In this document: positions 46,750-57,214 of the stretch, one piece after another
Layout: each line of letters begins with the position of its first letter
How positions within the stretch are numbered: the first letter of the stretch is position 1
The notes under the pieces: model-generated
Databases searched by the model: none
Told to the model about the DNA's origin: nothing
What the model saw: only the letters and a program-made list of their open reading frames with translations
Program-made: the position numbers and the translations under genes
Assembly: GCA_949130495.1 (NCBI GenBank)
Contig: OX422208.1
Span: 398,186,561-398,250,560, forward strand
Source of the DNA: Sambucus nigra
Taxonomy: Eukaryota > Streptophyta > Magnoliopsida > Dipsacales > Adoxaceae
Direction of reading: 5' to 3'
Length of the DNA: 64,000 bases

Positions 46750-47748
46750 CTAGAAACGAGGCATCGCCACCAAAAACATCTCCTGCCCAGAAATGGCAAA
46801 GATAATACTCCTACTGGAACATTCAATCATGGCTCGGTACGCGACAAGCCAATCTATACCAATAATGGCATCATACTCGGTCATCTCTAATACTAACATA
46901 TCTGCAGGTAATAACAATCTACCAATCTCTACTCCCACTCCCCGACATATAAAAAGAACCATTTCCCCAGTGATGAGTCTACCTATGTTACAGTGCTCAA
47001 TACTGTGGTTAATAACCCTAAGGTCTTCGCATAATATGCAATTATAAAACAATTGAGTTATCCAGTAACAAACAAAGTTCAACCCAAAAGTCTCGTGGAT
47101 AGAAAACATACCCCAAATCGCGGGTGGTGCCTGTGGGGCGGCTGCCTGGTTGATATTATAGATATGTCTGTACTGTAACTGCCCCTGCTGCACTGGAGCT
47201 ACTGGAAAAGTTGTTAGGGCTAGTACTTGAGCTGGTGCTGGGAGGGCGGCGGGAAACATAGGCCTCTGCAACTCCTGTCGGACACCCTGTTGCTGTGGGG
47301 TCCTGCCCTTATCTGGACAATCCTGGCGTTTATGGCCATGTTTGCCACATATGAAACATCGGCCTTTGAAGTTACTCCCCTTCTGACCCTGCTGTTGACG
47401 GTGTCGGCCTTGCTGACTTGGGACCTTATTCCCCTTTCGAAATTGTTTCTTCCTACCACGTTGTTGATTAGAACTGACTCGGTCTTGGGTAGTTTGTGGT
47501 CGCAATTTCGGGGTCTTCGCACATTTTTCAGCTTTATTCACATGCATCTGGCTAACCTCTCTAGGTCTTTTGCCTCTTTTAAGTTGTATTCTGCGTTCTT
47601 GGTATAGTAGAACTGCAGTGGTAACTGCTTGTGCCACGATACCTGCTAACTCAGCGGTTGATATTCTCTCTGGAGATACCTGAGGTGTGAGTCGAGCTTG
47701 TCCGTTGACTCCCTTAACCGTTTTAGCTAGTTCCTCTAGACGGTCCAT
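46750..47748 (-). pseudogene. Tekay gag-protease remnant with internal deletions
   Basis: The 332-residue frame starts close to the PBS and has a basic, Gln-rich stretch followed by a zinc knuckle CFICGKHGHKRQDC and a Pro/Ala-rich linker. The gag capsid core normally found before the knuckle is missing. The protease part retains VLEMTEYDAIIGIDWL, the usual distal motif, but no D[ST]GA active-site motif is visible. In its place is a short stretch (INHSIEHCNIGRLITGEMV) leading into the protease distal half. The copy would therefore need Gag and protease from elsewhere. Confidence 0.75.
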
Positions 47749-47923
47749 CTAAAAATTTAATTAAATTTGGATGAGTTCATCATTCAAATAAACAAATCGC
47801 GGAAGTACGAATTCCCAAAGTATAGAGATTAATACAACATTCCTAGTATTAGGGCTCCATATCAAAGAAAGCTCAGCGAAAACATAATAAGCCGTTCAGA
47901 TCCTAAGGACACTAGAACCTGAT

Positions 47924-47935
47924 GCTCTGATACCA
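47924..47935 (-). other. Tekay primer-binding site (initiator tRNA-Met type)
   Basis: The minus strand reads TGGTATCAGAGC, adjacent to the 5' LTR (47938-50911). Intact. Confidence 0.95.
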
Positions 47936-47937
47936 CC

Positions 47938-50911
47938 TGTGACACCCCGACTAATTAAATACCGGGTAGCTACTCCTTTATTAAATCAATACAAAATGTC
48001 AAGTTGGTTCAGTTAATAGCATCACTGTCGAAAACATTTTAAAGATTACTAACCACCTAGTATTTAAAAAGTAAGTTGCCAAATTTTAAGTTAAGTCTGA
48101 TTAACATGCAATAAAAGAATAAAGGAAGAACAACATGAATCCATTCACCATAACGAAGCAATAGAATAACCAACACATGATATAAATAAATCTGGAGGAA
48201 AAACTCCTCACAACAAAATCCCGCAACTGAAGTAAGTAACGAAATACTGAATACTGAATCAATACATGCCCAAGTCTGAAAAACTGAAATGGAAATGTCT
48301 CTAATAGAAATTGGGCAACATGCCCTACAACTGAGGAATACTGAGTATGGAATCCAAATGATATAAGCGTCTAAAAGCAAATCCCTGTAGCTTCCACAAG
48401 CAGCTACAGCTCGTCATCTGAGTGAGAATCCTATGCATGGTGTCCTTGTGGCTGGGCACCTAAAAATGGTTTTACAAAAAAAATAGATTTGAAAGCAAAC
48501 GGGTCAGAGCCCGAATGTGGAGATATTTTTAAAAACCTGCAAGTGCTTTAAAAACATTTAAAACATTATATGCAAAATACATGTTAGGACGTGCTCTCAC
48601 ATGAGATGCTCACCTCTCGTCTAACTGTGCACTCCTAACGTTCCTGTACCCATTCATGTGTTATCTCATAACTATCTAATTCTGAAGAGTTTCTAACACT
48701 ACTACTCGGTTCACGTTTAATTTCCAATCTTAACAATCAAATAGAGAGTTCTACTTTAATTCTCGGATTCCCAATTATTAACAAAACCATTTATAGATAT
48801 AAGTTCCCCTTTTTATCTACATAACATTACCATAACTATACTCACAATTAAACATAACAATTTCCTTTTTCCTTTAACCGTATATTATTCACATCATATA
48901 TATACAATACAAGTACCCCGAGGCTAAGCTACGGTGCACACATACTCTGCTATCCATCCCGGTACATCACGTACATAAGGATTACAAATTCCGAATCTCT
49001 CAGGAATTGTTGGAATAAACACCACACACATAAATGGAGGCGAACATAATTCAACATATCCATGGTCACGTACATATATACGCTCCATAGTCAGCGGGCT
49101 TATTAACTCACAAATAAGTCGTTCTTCTTGAACTATGTCCTCTAGGTACCAAACTAAATCCGGGCACACAAGGATTAGAAGGCCCTAAGCGAACGTAAAC
49201 CTCCCTTGATAGCAAGTATGGTAGGTATGTCATACACATAAAAATCATATACTAAGCATTCACACATCTTAGATATCTCAACATTAATAAAGGTATACTC
49301 TACATCCTTATGCCATTATTCCAATTTTATATAGTTTAAGTCTCTCGATAATATAAAGGTTGAATCGTCGACACGTCTCACGTCGTAGTCTCTTATACTG
49401 AAACCATATCTCAATTAGACTATAAAGTTCCTATTATTCCCACGTATAACATCTTTATTCCTAAGGTCCTTACTTCTGCCACAAACCTCATTTCATCAAA
49501 TTATTCAAATTTGCACTATTAACCCAAATATTATCTCACTTGTCGAATTTCATTAAATTAGAATAACTCCTCAAATTGGATTCTAATTAAGGTCCAAGTT
49601 TCATAATCATGCCTACTGGTCTTCCTTAAGTTTAAGGGTATTCGTAAGGTCGCCAATAATATTATCCAAGGGTTACCACCATTAAAATTTAAAATAGGGA
49701 AAACTTTACTCATTCTAGGAAGGTCGATCGATCGACCTTGACCTTCGATCGATCGATGGTGGTCGATCGATCGACTGAAGAATGTCGATCGATCGATTGC
49801 ACCAGGTATGGTTACGGACTGCTTCGTTTTGCAGTTTCCAATTCGTCCCAAAACACCATTTTCAAGCATGAAACTCTAAGACAAGGTTACAATATCATTA
49901 TACTATCATTCTACAACAGTATTAACATTCTAAAACCCATAATTCATCATTCAAAGGCTTTGTTTAGATCAAAACTACATCAAAAATTTCCAGATTTCTT
50001 CCCCATTCAAGAACATCAATAAACTACTTCTAAACTCCGTTTTTAGATCATCAATGGTTCTGTTTAGAACATATAATTCGTCCAGAATATTACTACATGC
50101 AATCCCTAACATAATTCATAACTTTTAACTTCCAATATATGGGTCTAAATCATCTTCCAAGATCAATTTCGAAAATTCCTAAACATGGAAAAGCATAGCT
50201 TGAATCAAATGAATTTAAACCACTTGCCTTAATCTTTCTCTGAATTTGATGTTGAATTTGAAGGTTGAATCTGTCCTCTATCTCTCTTTCTGCAGAATTC
50301 TTTCCTTTCTCTCTCTCTCTACAAGTTCTTCCCAAGGATGATGACAATGGAGGTGTGTTTGGTTTTTTTTGGTAAGTTGGGACTATATTTCAACTTCTCC
50401 CGTATCCCATTAAGTCTCTTAGTGTAGTTAGTGGGTTTAGTGGGTTAAAGAAGAAGTCAGATTTCTATTTCTAATTTTCGTCACTTTTAATTCCCAAAAA
50501 TACAAAATTACCAAACTACCCTTTATGATGCCGGTATGGCCTAAAAATACCTCGGGACCCAAACTAAACTCCCGGCTAGTGTTTTCTGACTATCTCGACC
50601 CTTCCGGACACGTTGGCGCACTCAAAATGAACATACGGGTGATAAAAATAAAATTCAATTTTTAATTCAAATAATTATATTCATGACGCGACTGTCACGC
50701 GCGTCCCAACAAAGTTTCCCAAATTGTCGTATTTCAATCTCGTGACAATTTCAATATTTTCCAATATTCATATAATGCCAAGTATACACATTATAATAAA
50801 ATACTAACTCACATCTCGTTAATATTATTATCCGGATTAATTTCCAATTAATAAACATTTAATTCAATTAATCCCCAAAAATAAATATCATAGAAAATAC
50901 GGGGTATTACA
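47938..50911 (-). repeat. Tekay 5' LTR
   Basis: 2974 bp, the same length as the 3' LTR, with scattered substitutions. The TCGATCGATCGA cluster lies at 49723-49798. TSD TTCAT follows at 50912-50916. Confidence 0.95.
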
Positions 50912-51240
50912 TTCATTTGGACAAACATCATTTGCAGATATGGTATAACCTACACCTTGATTTTTGTCAATGGAAAGTAGTTCAAACACAAGTCTATAGA
51001 GGAATATTATGAGAGGGTCAGCATCAAGTAGTTTTACTCAACATCGGGCCGACCCCAAGGCAACGGCCAGACTGAGTCATCAATTAGACGATGTTAGATG
51101 GAATAAAAAAGAAGTTGGACGATGACAAGGGTCTTTGGACTGACGAGTTACATGGAATCCTATGGGCCTACGAAACGATAGAGAGGATACCCATAGGGGA
51201 GACATCTTTCATGCTGGTTGATCAAGGGTGAAAAGTAGCG
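50912..51240 (+). pseudogene. Integrase remainder of the second Tat fragment
   Basis: Continues the integrase cut at 33533. In the phase carried across the insertion, YSTSGRPQGNGQTESS includes the region of the catalytic Glu, and LDDDKGLWTDELHGILWAYE and RIPIGETSFMLV follow the Tat integrase pattern. Stops and frameshifts occur at several points. Homology fades after about 51240 without a clear C-terminal module. Confidence 0.8.
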
Positions 51241-52365
51241 CAATGTCAGTATGCCAGCCATTGATTTCATTTCACCGCCTCACTAGAAAAACCAAAACCA
51301 TTGACTAAACTCTTTTAAGGGAGTACAACAGCCAGTCCGGGTATCGAAATTCACAGAGACTAGTTGTTAGAATTCTATCGGCTTATTACTTCTCAATAAA
51401 AGTGTAAAAGATAATTGTTAACAAATTGATCTCTATGACAAGGAAATGTTTGTGTAAATCTTAAATTTATTGTGCTTAAAAATGTTTTTCATGAGAAACA
51501 TTTGTATTCCATCCCCTTTTGGTATGATGGCGAGTGTGAGAGTCGAAAGTTGTAAGAGTACAACATATTCATGTTCCCCATAACATTTGAATTTTCTAAT
51601 TTTGTTTTACAAAAATAAATGTTGAGTTTAGTCCAAGAGGTCTCATGAAAACTTCATCAAACTCATATAGGATCATTAATGCCATTTTTCCCGAGTTAAT
51701 CACTTAGGATAATGGTATAATAGCGAATTTAGATTCGCCATTGGTTAAAAATACTTTTCGTAATTGGAAAATCTTATTCTGTTGACCTTGTGGTCCTTTT
51801 TGAGATTTCCCAATTCAAAAATGATATATACTTCCTATATAAAATTTATGTTGTTAAATGCATCCTCGTGTTTAGAATTTCACTTGCCCTTGGTTAAATA
51901 AGAGAAAAATCATGTGTTTTGTAAAGCTTGAAAAACATGGCAATTTATATTCCCATTTGCGACTTGGTTCACTGGTAACTCATTACAATGAAATAGGACT
52001 TCACGTTAACAAAAAGTCTAGTTCATTGGTCATGACTTTGGAAACTATATCAGTTAAAATTTTGTTCTCTCACGCGACCTCAATCGTTGATGTTTTGCTT
52101 CAGTGAAATAAAATTTGCGCCAGTGGATATTGTATCTCACTGGTTGTAACATGATGTAACCCACATTGAAAATATCTAGTTACAGGTGCGACCTGGGTCA
52201 TTGACCTTTTGTGTCAACAAACCAAGTCGTCGATGTAACGAAGGTGTGGCCATCCCCGATCCTCGCCCGCGGGCGGGCCCGCGGAGGAAAGGATCCTCAA
52301 GTCCCGTGCATCCCTTTTGAGAATGCTTCGGCTGGCGTCATTTGAGATGAGGTGTAAAAATATAG
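51241..52365 (-). other. Noncoding stretch, probably leader of the adjacent Ogre-like element
   Basis: No recognisable gene. Read on the minus strand it lies directly after an Ogre-like PBS, so at least the right part is likely 5' leader DNA. It has one striking feature, a GC-rich inverted repeat at 52267-52284. The left part (51241-51400) may be decayed Tat sequence. Confidence 0.45.
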
Positions 52366-52372
52366 AGAGATT

Positions 52373-52383
52373 CAGAGTCGCCA
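52373..52383 (-). other. Ogre-type primer-binding site, partial
   Basis: The minus strand reads TGGCGACTCTG, the first 11 bases of the Ogre/Tat PBS TGGCGACTCTGCTGGGGA (tRNA-Arg type). The following bases diverge. Confidence 0.6.
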
Positions 52384-54295
52384 GTCTATTTTACTCAAAA
52401 CAGACAAAAGAAAAAGGGGAAGCCATACCGAAGGATGGCATCCAAAGACATACTGGTGCATGCAAAACCAAAATGATTCGAGAAGGGTTCGGAGGCTTAG
52501 TTACGAAATGGGAAGGTGTTAGGCACCCATTCCGCCCTTTCGGTCTCTCATGGATATTTGCTATTTTCCTTTATTTTCCCCGTGATATGTGTGCATGTGC
52601 ATATATATAATGGAGATAGGAATCCTCGACTTGTATCATGGAAGAGATAAAGCGAGTCATCCGTAGGAAGATATAAGAATAATATTATAAAGTAAAATTT
52701 ACGCGATTACCCTTACGTTGATCGTTATAATGGAACGATAACGCATATGGAGTAATACGTCACTAAGAGCAAGTATATAGATTATAAGGAGATTGGATTT
52801 AGAGAAAATAGAGAATAAGAGAAAAAGTGAGAAATGGACTCGAGTCTCGGGTTTTACCTCGAGACGCCTACGTAGCCTATAAAGGCATCAAAGTCCACTT
52901 AGTTCGCATACAAAACGAGGGGTGGGATTTATCCCGTAAATCCAAATGGGGGATCTCTTATTTGTGGGTGTGTGTGTGTGTGTAGAAAAAAAATGTTTTA
53001 GTTGTGAGAAAAGTATGAGAATCCCTATTTAGAATTTATGACCAAACCCTCTTTTTCTTGTTTTTTGGGTTTTATTTATATGAAAATAAGAGATGTGCAA
53101 TAATACTAAACAAAGAAGTATATTAGGATGTGTGAAATGAGATAATAAAAGTGCTAAATAATCAAATAAGTTATTGCAAATTTAAGAGAATTTGAAGAGA
53201 AAGTTGAGAAAGATGGACCTTCTTGGAGACCTTAAGCTTGATCTTGAATGTGGGAGAGCAGCCCTTGCACTTGGATGATGATGGAGAGTGGCTAATTCAC
53301 CAAGTTTGATGAAAAGGATGATGAAAAGTGGAAGTAAAAAAGGGATTTGGAGGTTGAAATCACGCTGCCTTCGAGAGAGGTTTCTGGGATTCGTTGAGAG
53401 TGAATTTTATCAGATCTGGGATCCCCTTGCAAATGGATGAAGGCCTCCTTTTATAGGCTCAGGTCACTGCCGATCGGCATAGACCTGATCCTGCCTATCG
53501 GCAGGGTCTGGAACTTGCCATTTGGCAGTATGTTTCAGGGCTTTTCGGAAAATCGGCTACCGAGGGAAAACCGTTGGTCAGAATCGCGCATAGGGTAGAC
53601 CGTTGGAAAGGTAATTCAGACACCTTTGAAAGTCCTTGGACCTCTCCCGGGTTCAGGAGTTGACTTTTGGTCAAATATGGCTCGGAAGCATTTATCGGTC
53701 CATTGGACGGGAAATCGTTCGGACGCAAATGGATCGTTCGTACAAATCACGCACGGGGTGAACCGTTGGAAAGGTTAGGAGATGTACTTCGAAATTCCAA
53801 AGAGTTTGACCCAGTTTGGGGAGTTGACTTTGATCAACTGGGCCCTGGAAGCGTTCGGTGACCTCTTGGAGTCAAATGGATAGTTCGTCCGCATAGTAAG
53901 TCAGAATCGTGCACGAGATGGACCGTTGGAAAGGGTATTCAGTGACCTTCGAAGATTCATTTAGCCTCGATTGATCTGAAGAGTTGACTTAGGTCAAACA
54001 GAGCCCGGGAGCACCCGGTGGCCTCTCGGTTAAGTTTCGAACGCAAATGGATCGTTCGTCCGCATGGTAAGTTGGAATCGCGCATGGGACGGACCATTAG
54101 AAAGGGTATTCAGTGCCCTTCGAAGATTCATTCAGTCTCGATCGAGATGAAGAGTTTGACTTTTTGGTCAAACTGAGTCGGGCAGTGCCCGATGGCTTCT
54201 TGGTCAGTACTCGGGGTATGACCTGGGTTTGTAGTGATTAAGGGAGGTACTAGGGACCTTAGGAGAGTTAGGGGTAACGAAATGGGGTGTCTACA
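52384..54295 (-). mobile_element. Ogre-like LTR, minus strand
   Basis: The minus strand begins TGTAGACACCCC at 54295 and runs about 1.9 kb to the PBS. A TATA box (TATAAAAGG on the minus strand) lies at 53447-53455, directly downstream of TGCCGATCGGCA-type palindromes (53464-53530). U3 holds four ~160-171-bp tandem units (starts near 53601, 53764, 53924 and 54095 by the CGTTGGAAAG marker). A (GT)n tract is at about 52970-52984. The inner boundary is approximate because a terminal CA is not clear; no partner LTR is in the window. Confidence 0.6.
53540..54205. repeat. Four ~165-bp tandem units in the Ogre-like LTR
   Basis: Each unit contains AATCGCGCA, GACCGTTGGAAAG, a TTCGAAGATT-like string, GAGTTGACTTTGGTCAA and GGATCGTTCGTCCGC. 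The spacing of the CGTTGGAAAG marker is 163, 160 and 171 bp. The units are well diverged from one another. Confidence 0.85.
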
Positions 54296-54536
54296 GAGCC
54301 CCTCGATGGGTGAGTTTGGAACAAATGATAACTGTTGAATAGACACCACATGATGCTTTTGAGGGAGTACGGCCGATTCAGAGGGCCGAGGCCGATTCTG
54401 CGGGGTGTGCTGGGGATGGAATGACGATCAAAGGTTTAGGTCGATTCTGAGGACCTAAAGTGGTGCTGGGGGATGACCAATTCTGCGGGTCAAAGCCAAA
54501 TATGCGGACTTAGGGTGAAGATCTAATAAATGAGGT

Positions 54537-55592
54537 TAATTCTGACCTAAGAGTGGTGACGACCGAGGACCGAGGTCTTTTTTTACCTAACTCAGGTGAC
54601 GATCCAAGACCAAGTTCAATTCTAACCTAAGAGTGGTGACGACCGAGGACCGAGGTTAATTCTGACCTAACTCAGGTGACGATCCAAGACCGAGGTCAAT
54701 TCTCACCTAAGAGTGGTGACGACCGAGGATCGAGGTCAATTTTGACCTAACTCAGGTGACGATCCAAGTCAACGATCAATTATGACCTAAGAGTGGTGAC
54801 GACCGTGGACCGAGGTCAATTCTGACCTAACTCAGGTGACGATACAAGACCGAGGTCAATTCTGACCTAAGAGTGGTGACGATCGAGGACCGAGGTCAAT
54901 TCTGACCTAACTCAGGTGACGATCTAAGACCGAGGTCAATTCTGACCTAAGAGTGGTGACGACCGAGGACCGAGGTCAATTCTGACCTAACTCAGGTGAC
55001 GATCCAAGACCGAGGTCAATTCTCACCTAAGAGTGGTGACGACCGAGGATCGAGGTCAATTTTGACCTAACTCAGGTGACGATCCAAGTCAACGATCAAT
55101 TATGACCTAAGAGTGGTGAAGACCGTGGACCGAGGTCAATTCTGACCTAACCCAGGTGACGATACAAGACCGAGGTCAATTCTGACCTAAGAGTGGTGAC
55201 GATCGAGGACCGAGGTCAATTCTGACCTAACTCAGGTGACGATCCAAGACCGAGGTCAATTCTGACTTAAGAGTGGTGACGACCGAGGACCGAGGTCAAT
55301 TCTGACCTAACTCAGGTGACGATCCAAGATCGAGGTTAATTCTGACCTAAGAGTGGTGACGACCAAGGACCGAGGTCAATTCTGACCTAACTCAGGTGAC
55401 GATCTAAGATCGAGGTCAATTCTGACCTAAGAGTGGTGACGATCGAGGACCGAGGTTAATTCTGACCTAAATCAGATGACGATCCAAGACCGAGGTCAAT
55501 TCTGACCTAAGAATGGTGACGACCGAGGACCGAGGTCAATTCTGACCTAACTCAGGTAACGATCCAAGACCGAGGTTAATTCTAACCTAAGA
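54537..55592. repeat. 80-bp dimeric tandem array with 320-bp higher-order repeat
   Basis: Two related 40-mers alternate: one has CTAAGAGTGGTGACGACCGA, the other CTAACTCAGGTGACGATCCA, and both end CGAGGTCAATTCTGAC. About 13 dimers are present. The block 54701-55020 is repeated almost exactly at 55021-55340, including rare variants such as CCAAGTCAACGATCAAT, giving a 320-bp higher-order unit. The array lies between the Ogre-like LTR and the promoter of the plant-mobile-domain gene. Confidence 0.95.
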
Positions 55593-55959
55593 GTGGATAA
55601 AGATTGGATTTTGATTTCGCTGGAGAAAGTGCCTTGTGATTTTGATTTGAGTTGGGGAGCTGATAGTTGGGGAAGCTTTTGTTTCTTTAGGAGACCTCGC
55701 GGGGGGGACAATCTATTTTGGTGCTGTAAAAAATTCCACTGGGGAAGTGATCAGGCGATCCTTAGAGATCCTCCGGAGCTTTGCCGGGAGGAGATTCACT
55801 TGGTTTTTGAGGATTTCATTGGGAAAAATGGATTCTGCTTGAGGAAATGCTAAATTTTCTGGTGAAAATGTTCTAAATCCTTTCTGGGATTTTTCGGAAT
55901 TTTTTGAGGATTTCTCTGGGCTTTCTGGTATTTTTTGGGAATTTTTGTACGAAAATTTA

Positions 55960-56110
55960 AGGGGGGTGCCGGTCGGCATGGTATGAAGGGTGCCATTCGG
56001 CAGTGACACAGACGTTTGGACTACCTCGGGAAGGTAAGGAGTCAGTGTCGATCGGTATGGTAGGGGGAAGTGTCGATCGGCATGACGCTTGGCATCCTAT
56101 ATAAAGGGGG
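55960..56110 (+). promoter_or_regulatory. Palindrome cluster and TATA box upstream of the plant-mobile-domain gene
   Basis: Imperfect copies of TGCCGATCGGCA occur at about 55968 (GTGCCGGTCGGCAT), 55990 (TGCCATTCGGCA), 56048 (TGTCGATCGGTAT) and 56071 (TGTCGATCGGCAT). A TATA box, CCTATATAAAGG, lies at 56096-56107, 93 bp before the ATG. The same palindrome family and order (palindromes, then TATA) occur in the inverted Ogre-like LTR at 53447-53530. The promoter may therefore be LTR-derived. Confidence 0.75.
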
Positions 56111-56198
56111 CGAATCACTTCATTTTTTCACAGCTTCTTTGCTTTCTCTCTTTCTGCGATTTCTCTGCAAATCGTTCTACCATTCCGATCTTCAAGAA

Positions 56199-57104
56199 AT
56201 GGCCGCTTTTGTGAGCACTGCAGTCCACCGGGAGTGGTTGACCGTTGATGACTGGGCGAATGTGGATTGGAGGGCCAGGGCGCCTCTTGCTTTGGGGAGT
56301 GAGAACTCCTTTGATGCGTTTGAGACTGTTACGGATGAGCGGACCTTGCTGCGGGAGCCATCGCATCATCGCTCTTCGAGAGTGAGTCCCGGCAGTTATG
56401 TAAGTAACCCGACCTTTGGCATTCCTTTCTTTTTGGTGATTTTTCTTTCTTTCTTGACTTTTGATGAGACTTTTCCTTTTTGCCAGTCTGATATTTCTTT
56501 GAAGAACATGCGCGCTCGCGGGACAATGGGGCTCAGCGATGTCTGGGAGCATCTCCCACCTATGGTGTGTTGGGTGGTATCATCAGCGGATTTTGGGAGG
56601 TTAGCATCGGTGCTGGATGAGACGCCTCGTTCGACAGTGGTCCTGTACGCTTTGGGAGAGAGGTGGTGGGATACTACCCACACCTTCCATTTCAGCTTCG
56701 GGGAGATGACTGTGACTCCCATAGACGTGCAGCAGCTGTTGGGGCTGGATTATGATGGAGAGCAGATAGAGGTGGATCGCTCTTTGTGGGTGAGACCGAT
56801 GGTAGTGTGTGCGGCGCTTAGTGATGTAGGGAGGATAGTTTCTGGGGATTCTATCCGGCTATCACTGCTGAAGGATATTCTGCTGAGGAGGGTGATTGAT
56901 GTGGAGGACGGGCTACAAGTGAGGCAGATGGCCCGGTTATTCATTTTGCTGGTGTTGGGAGGTTTCATGGTGGCGTCGAGCGGCGACGTCGTTCATTTGT
57001 GGTTATTGCCGTACTTGAGGATGTTTTCGAACATCCCTTTCTATGATTGGGGGAGTCTGACTTTGGCGACCCTTTACTCTTCTCTGGATGCATTTAGCCG
57101 GTGA
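56199..57104 (+). CDS. Plant mobile domain (PMD, PF10536) protein, interrupted gene
   Basis: The start ATG at 56199 has a good context (GAAATGGCC). An 87-bp intron at 56400-56486 (GTAAGT...TTTTGCCAG, phase 0) can be removed without frame change, giving 272 residues. The PMD core is clear: TMGLSDVWEHLP, VLYALGERWWDTTHTFHF, MTVTPIDVQQLLGLDYDGEQ and RLFILLVLGGFMVAS. PMD proteins occur in cellular MAIN/MAIL-type genes and, often, captured in transposons; the biochemical role is unknown. After the TGA at 57102 the same frame continues, past a TAG, with TITGATYLLEV, which looks like further PMD sequence. A family B LTR begins at 57215, so the rest of the gene is displaced. Confidence 0.75.
   Translation: MAAFVSTAVHREWLTVDDWANVDWRARAPLALGSENSFDAFETVTDERTLLREPSHHRSSRVSPGSYVSNPTFGIPFFLVIFLSFLTFDETFPFCQSDISLKNMRARGTMGLSDVWEHLPPMVCWVVSSADFGRLASVLDETPRSTVVLYALGERWWDTTHTFHFSFGEMTVTPIDVQQLLGLDYDGEQIEVDRSLWVRPMVVCAALSDVGRIVSGDSIRLSLLKDILLRRVIDVEDGLQVRQMARLFILLVLGGFMVASSGDVVHLWLLPYLRMFSNIPFYDWGSLTLATLYSSLDAFSR
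56400..56486 (+). other. Predicted intron in the PMD gene
   Basis: Donor GTAAGTAACC and acceptor TTTTTGCCAG with a T-rich interior; 87 bp, typical plant size. The unspliced frame stays open but would insert 29 hydrophobic, Phe-rich residues not expected in the domain. Confidence 0.85.
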
Positions 57105-57214
57105 TGTCGGTAGACCATTACTGGAGCCACGTACCTTCTTGAGGTATTCTTTGGTTTTTGCATTTCTTTTCATGCATCCGCATTTTCCTTTCATGCATTC
57201 GCATTTTCCTTATG
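57105..57214 (+). other. PMD gene 3' remainder up to the insertion
   Basis: Contains the read-on TITGATYLLEV frame, a possible donor GAG/GTATTC near 57143, and two copies of a 21-bp unit (TTCATGCATCCGCATTTTCC type) immediately before the LTR. The 5 bp before the LTR, TTATG (57210-57214), would be one TSD copy. Confidence 0.5.

Larger units (their letters stand above)
33534..50911 (-). mobile_element. Tekay/Del-type chromovirus (Ty3/gypsy), minus strand, interrupted
   Basis: LTRs of 2974 bp each (33534-36507 and 47938-50911) start TGTGACACCCCG and end GGTATTACA, with identical TSDs TTCAT (33529-33533, 50912-50916). The PBS complement lies beside the right LTR and the PPT complement beside the left one, fixing minus orientation. 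Gag, protease remnant, RT, RNase H, integrase and a C-terminal chromodomain-like tail place it in the Tekay/Del clade. The two LTRs differ by only scattered substitutions, so it is much younger than the Athila copy. A Sirevirus-like element (37655-44894) splits integrase. Confidence 0.95.

Noticed and set aside
56070..56198. Upstream in-frame extension of the PMD protein
   Set aside because: It runs through the TATA box and start region; the ATG at 56199 has a good context and lies at a normal distance from the TATA box.
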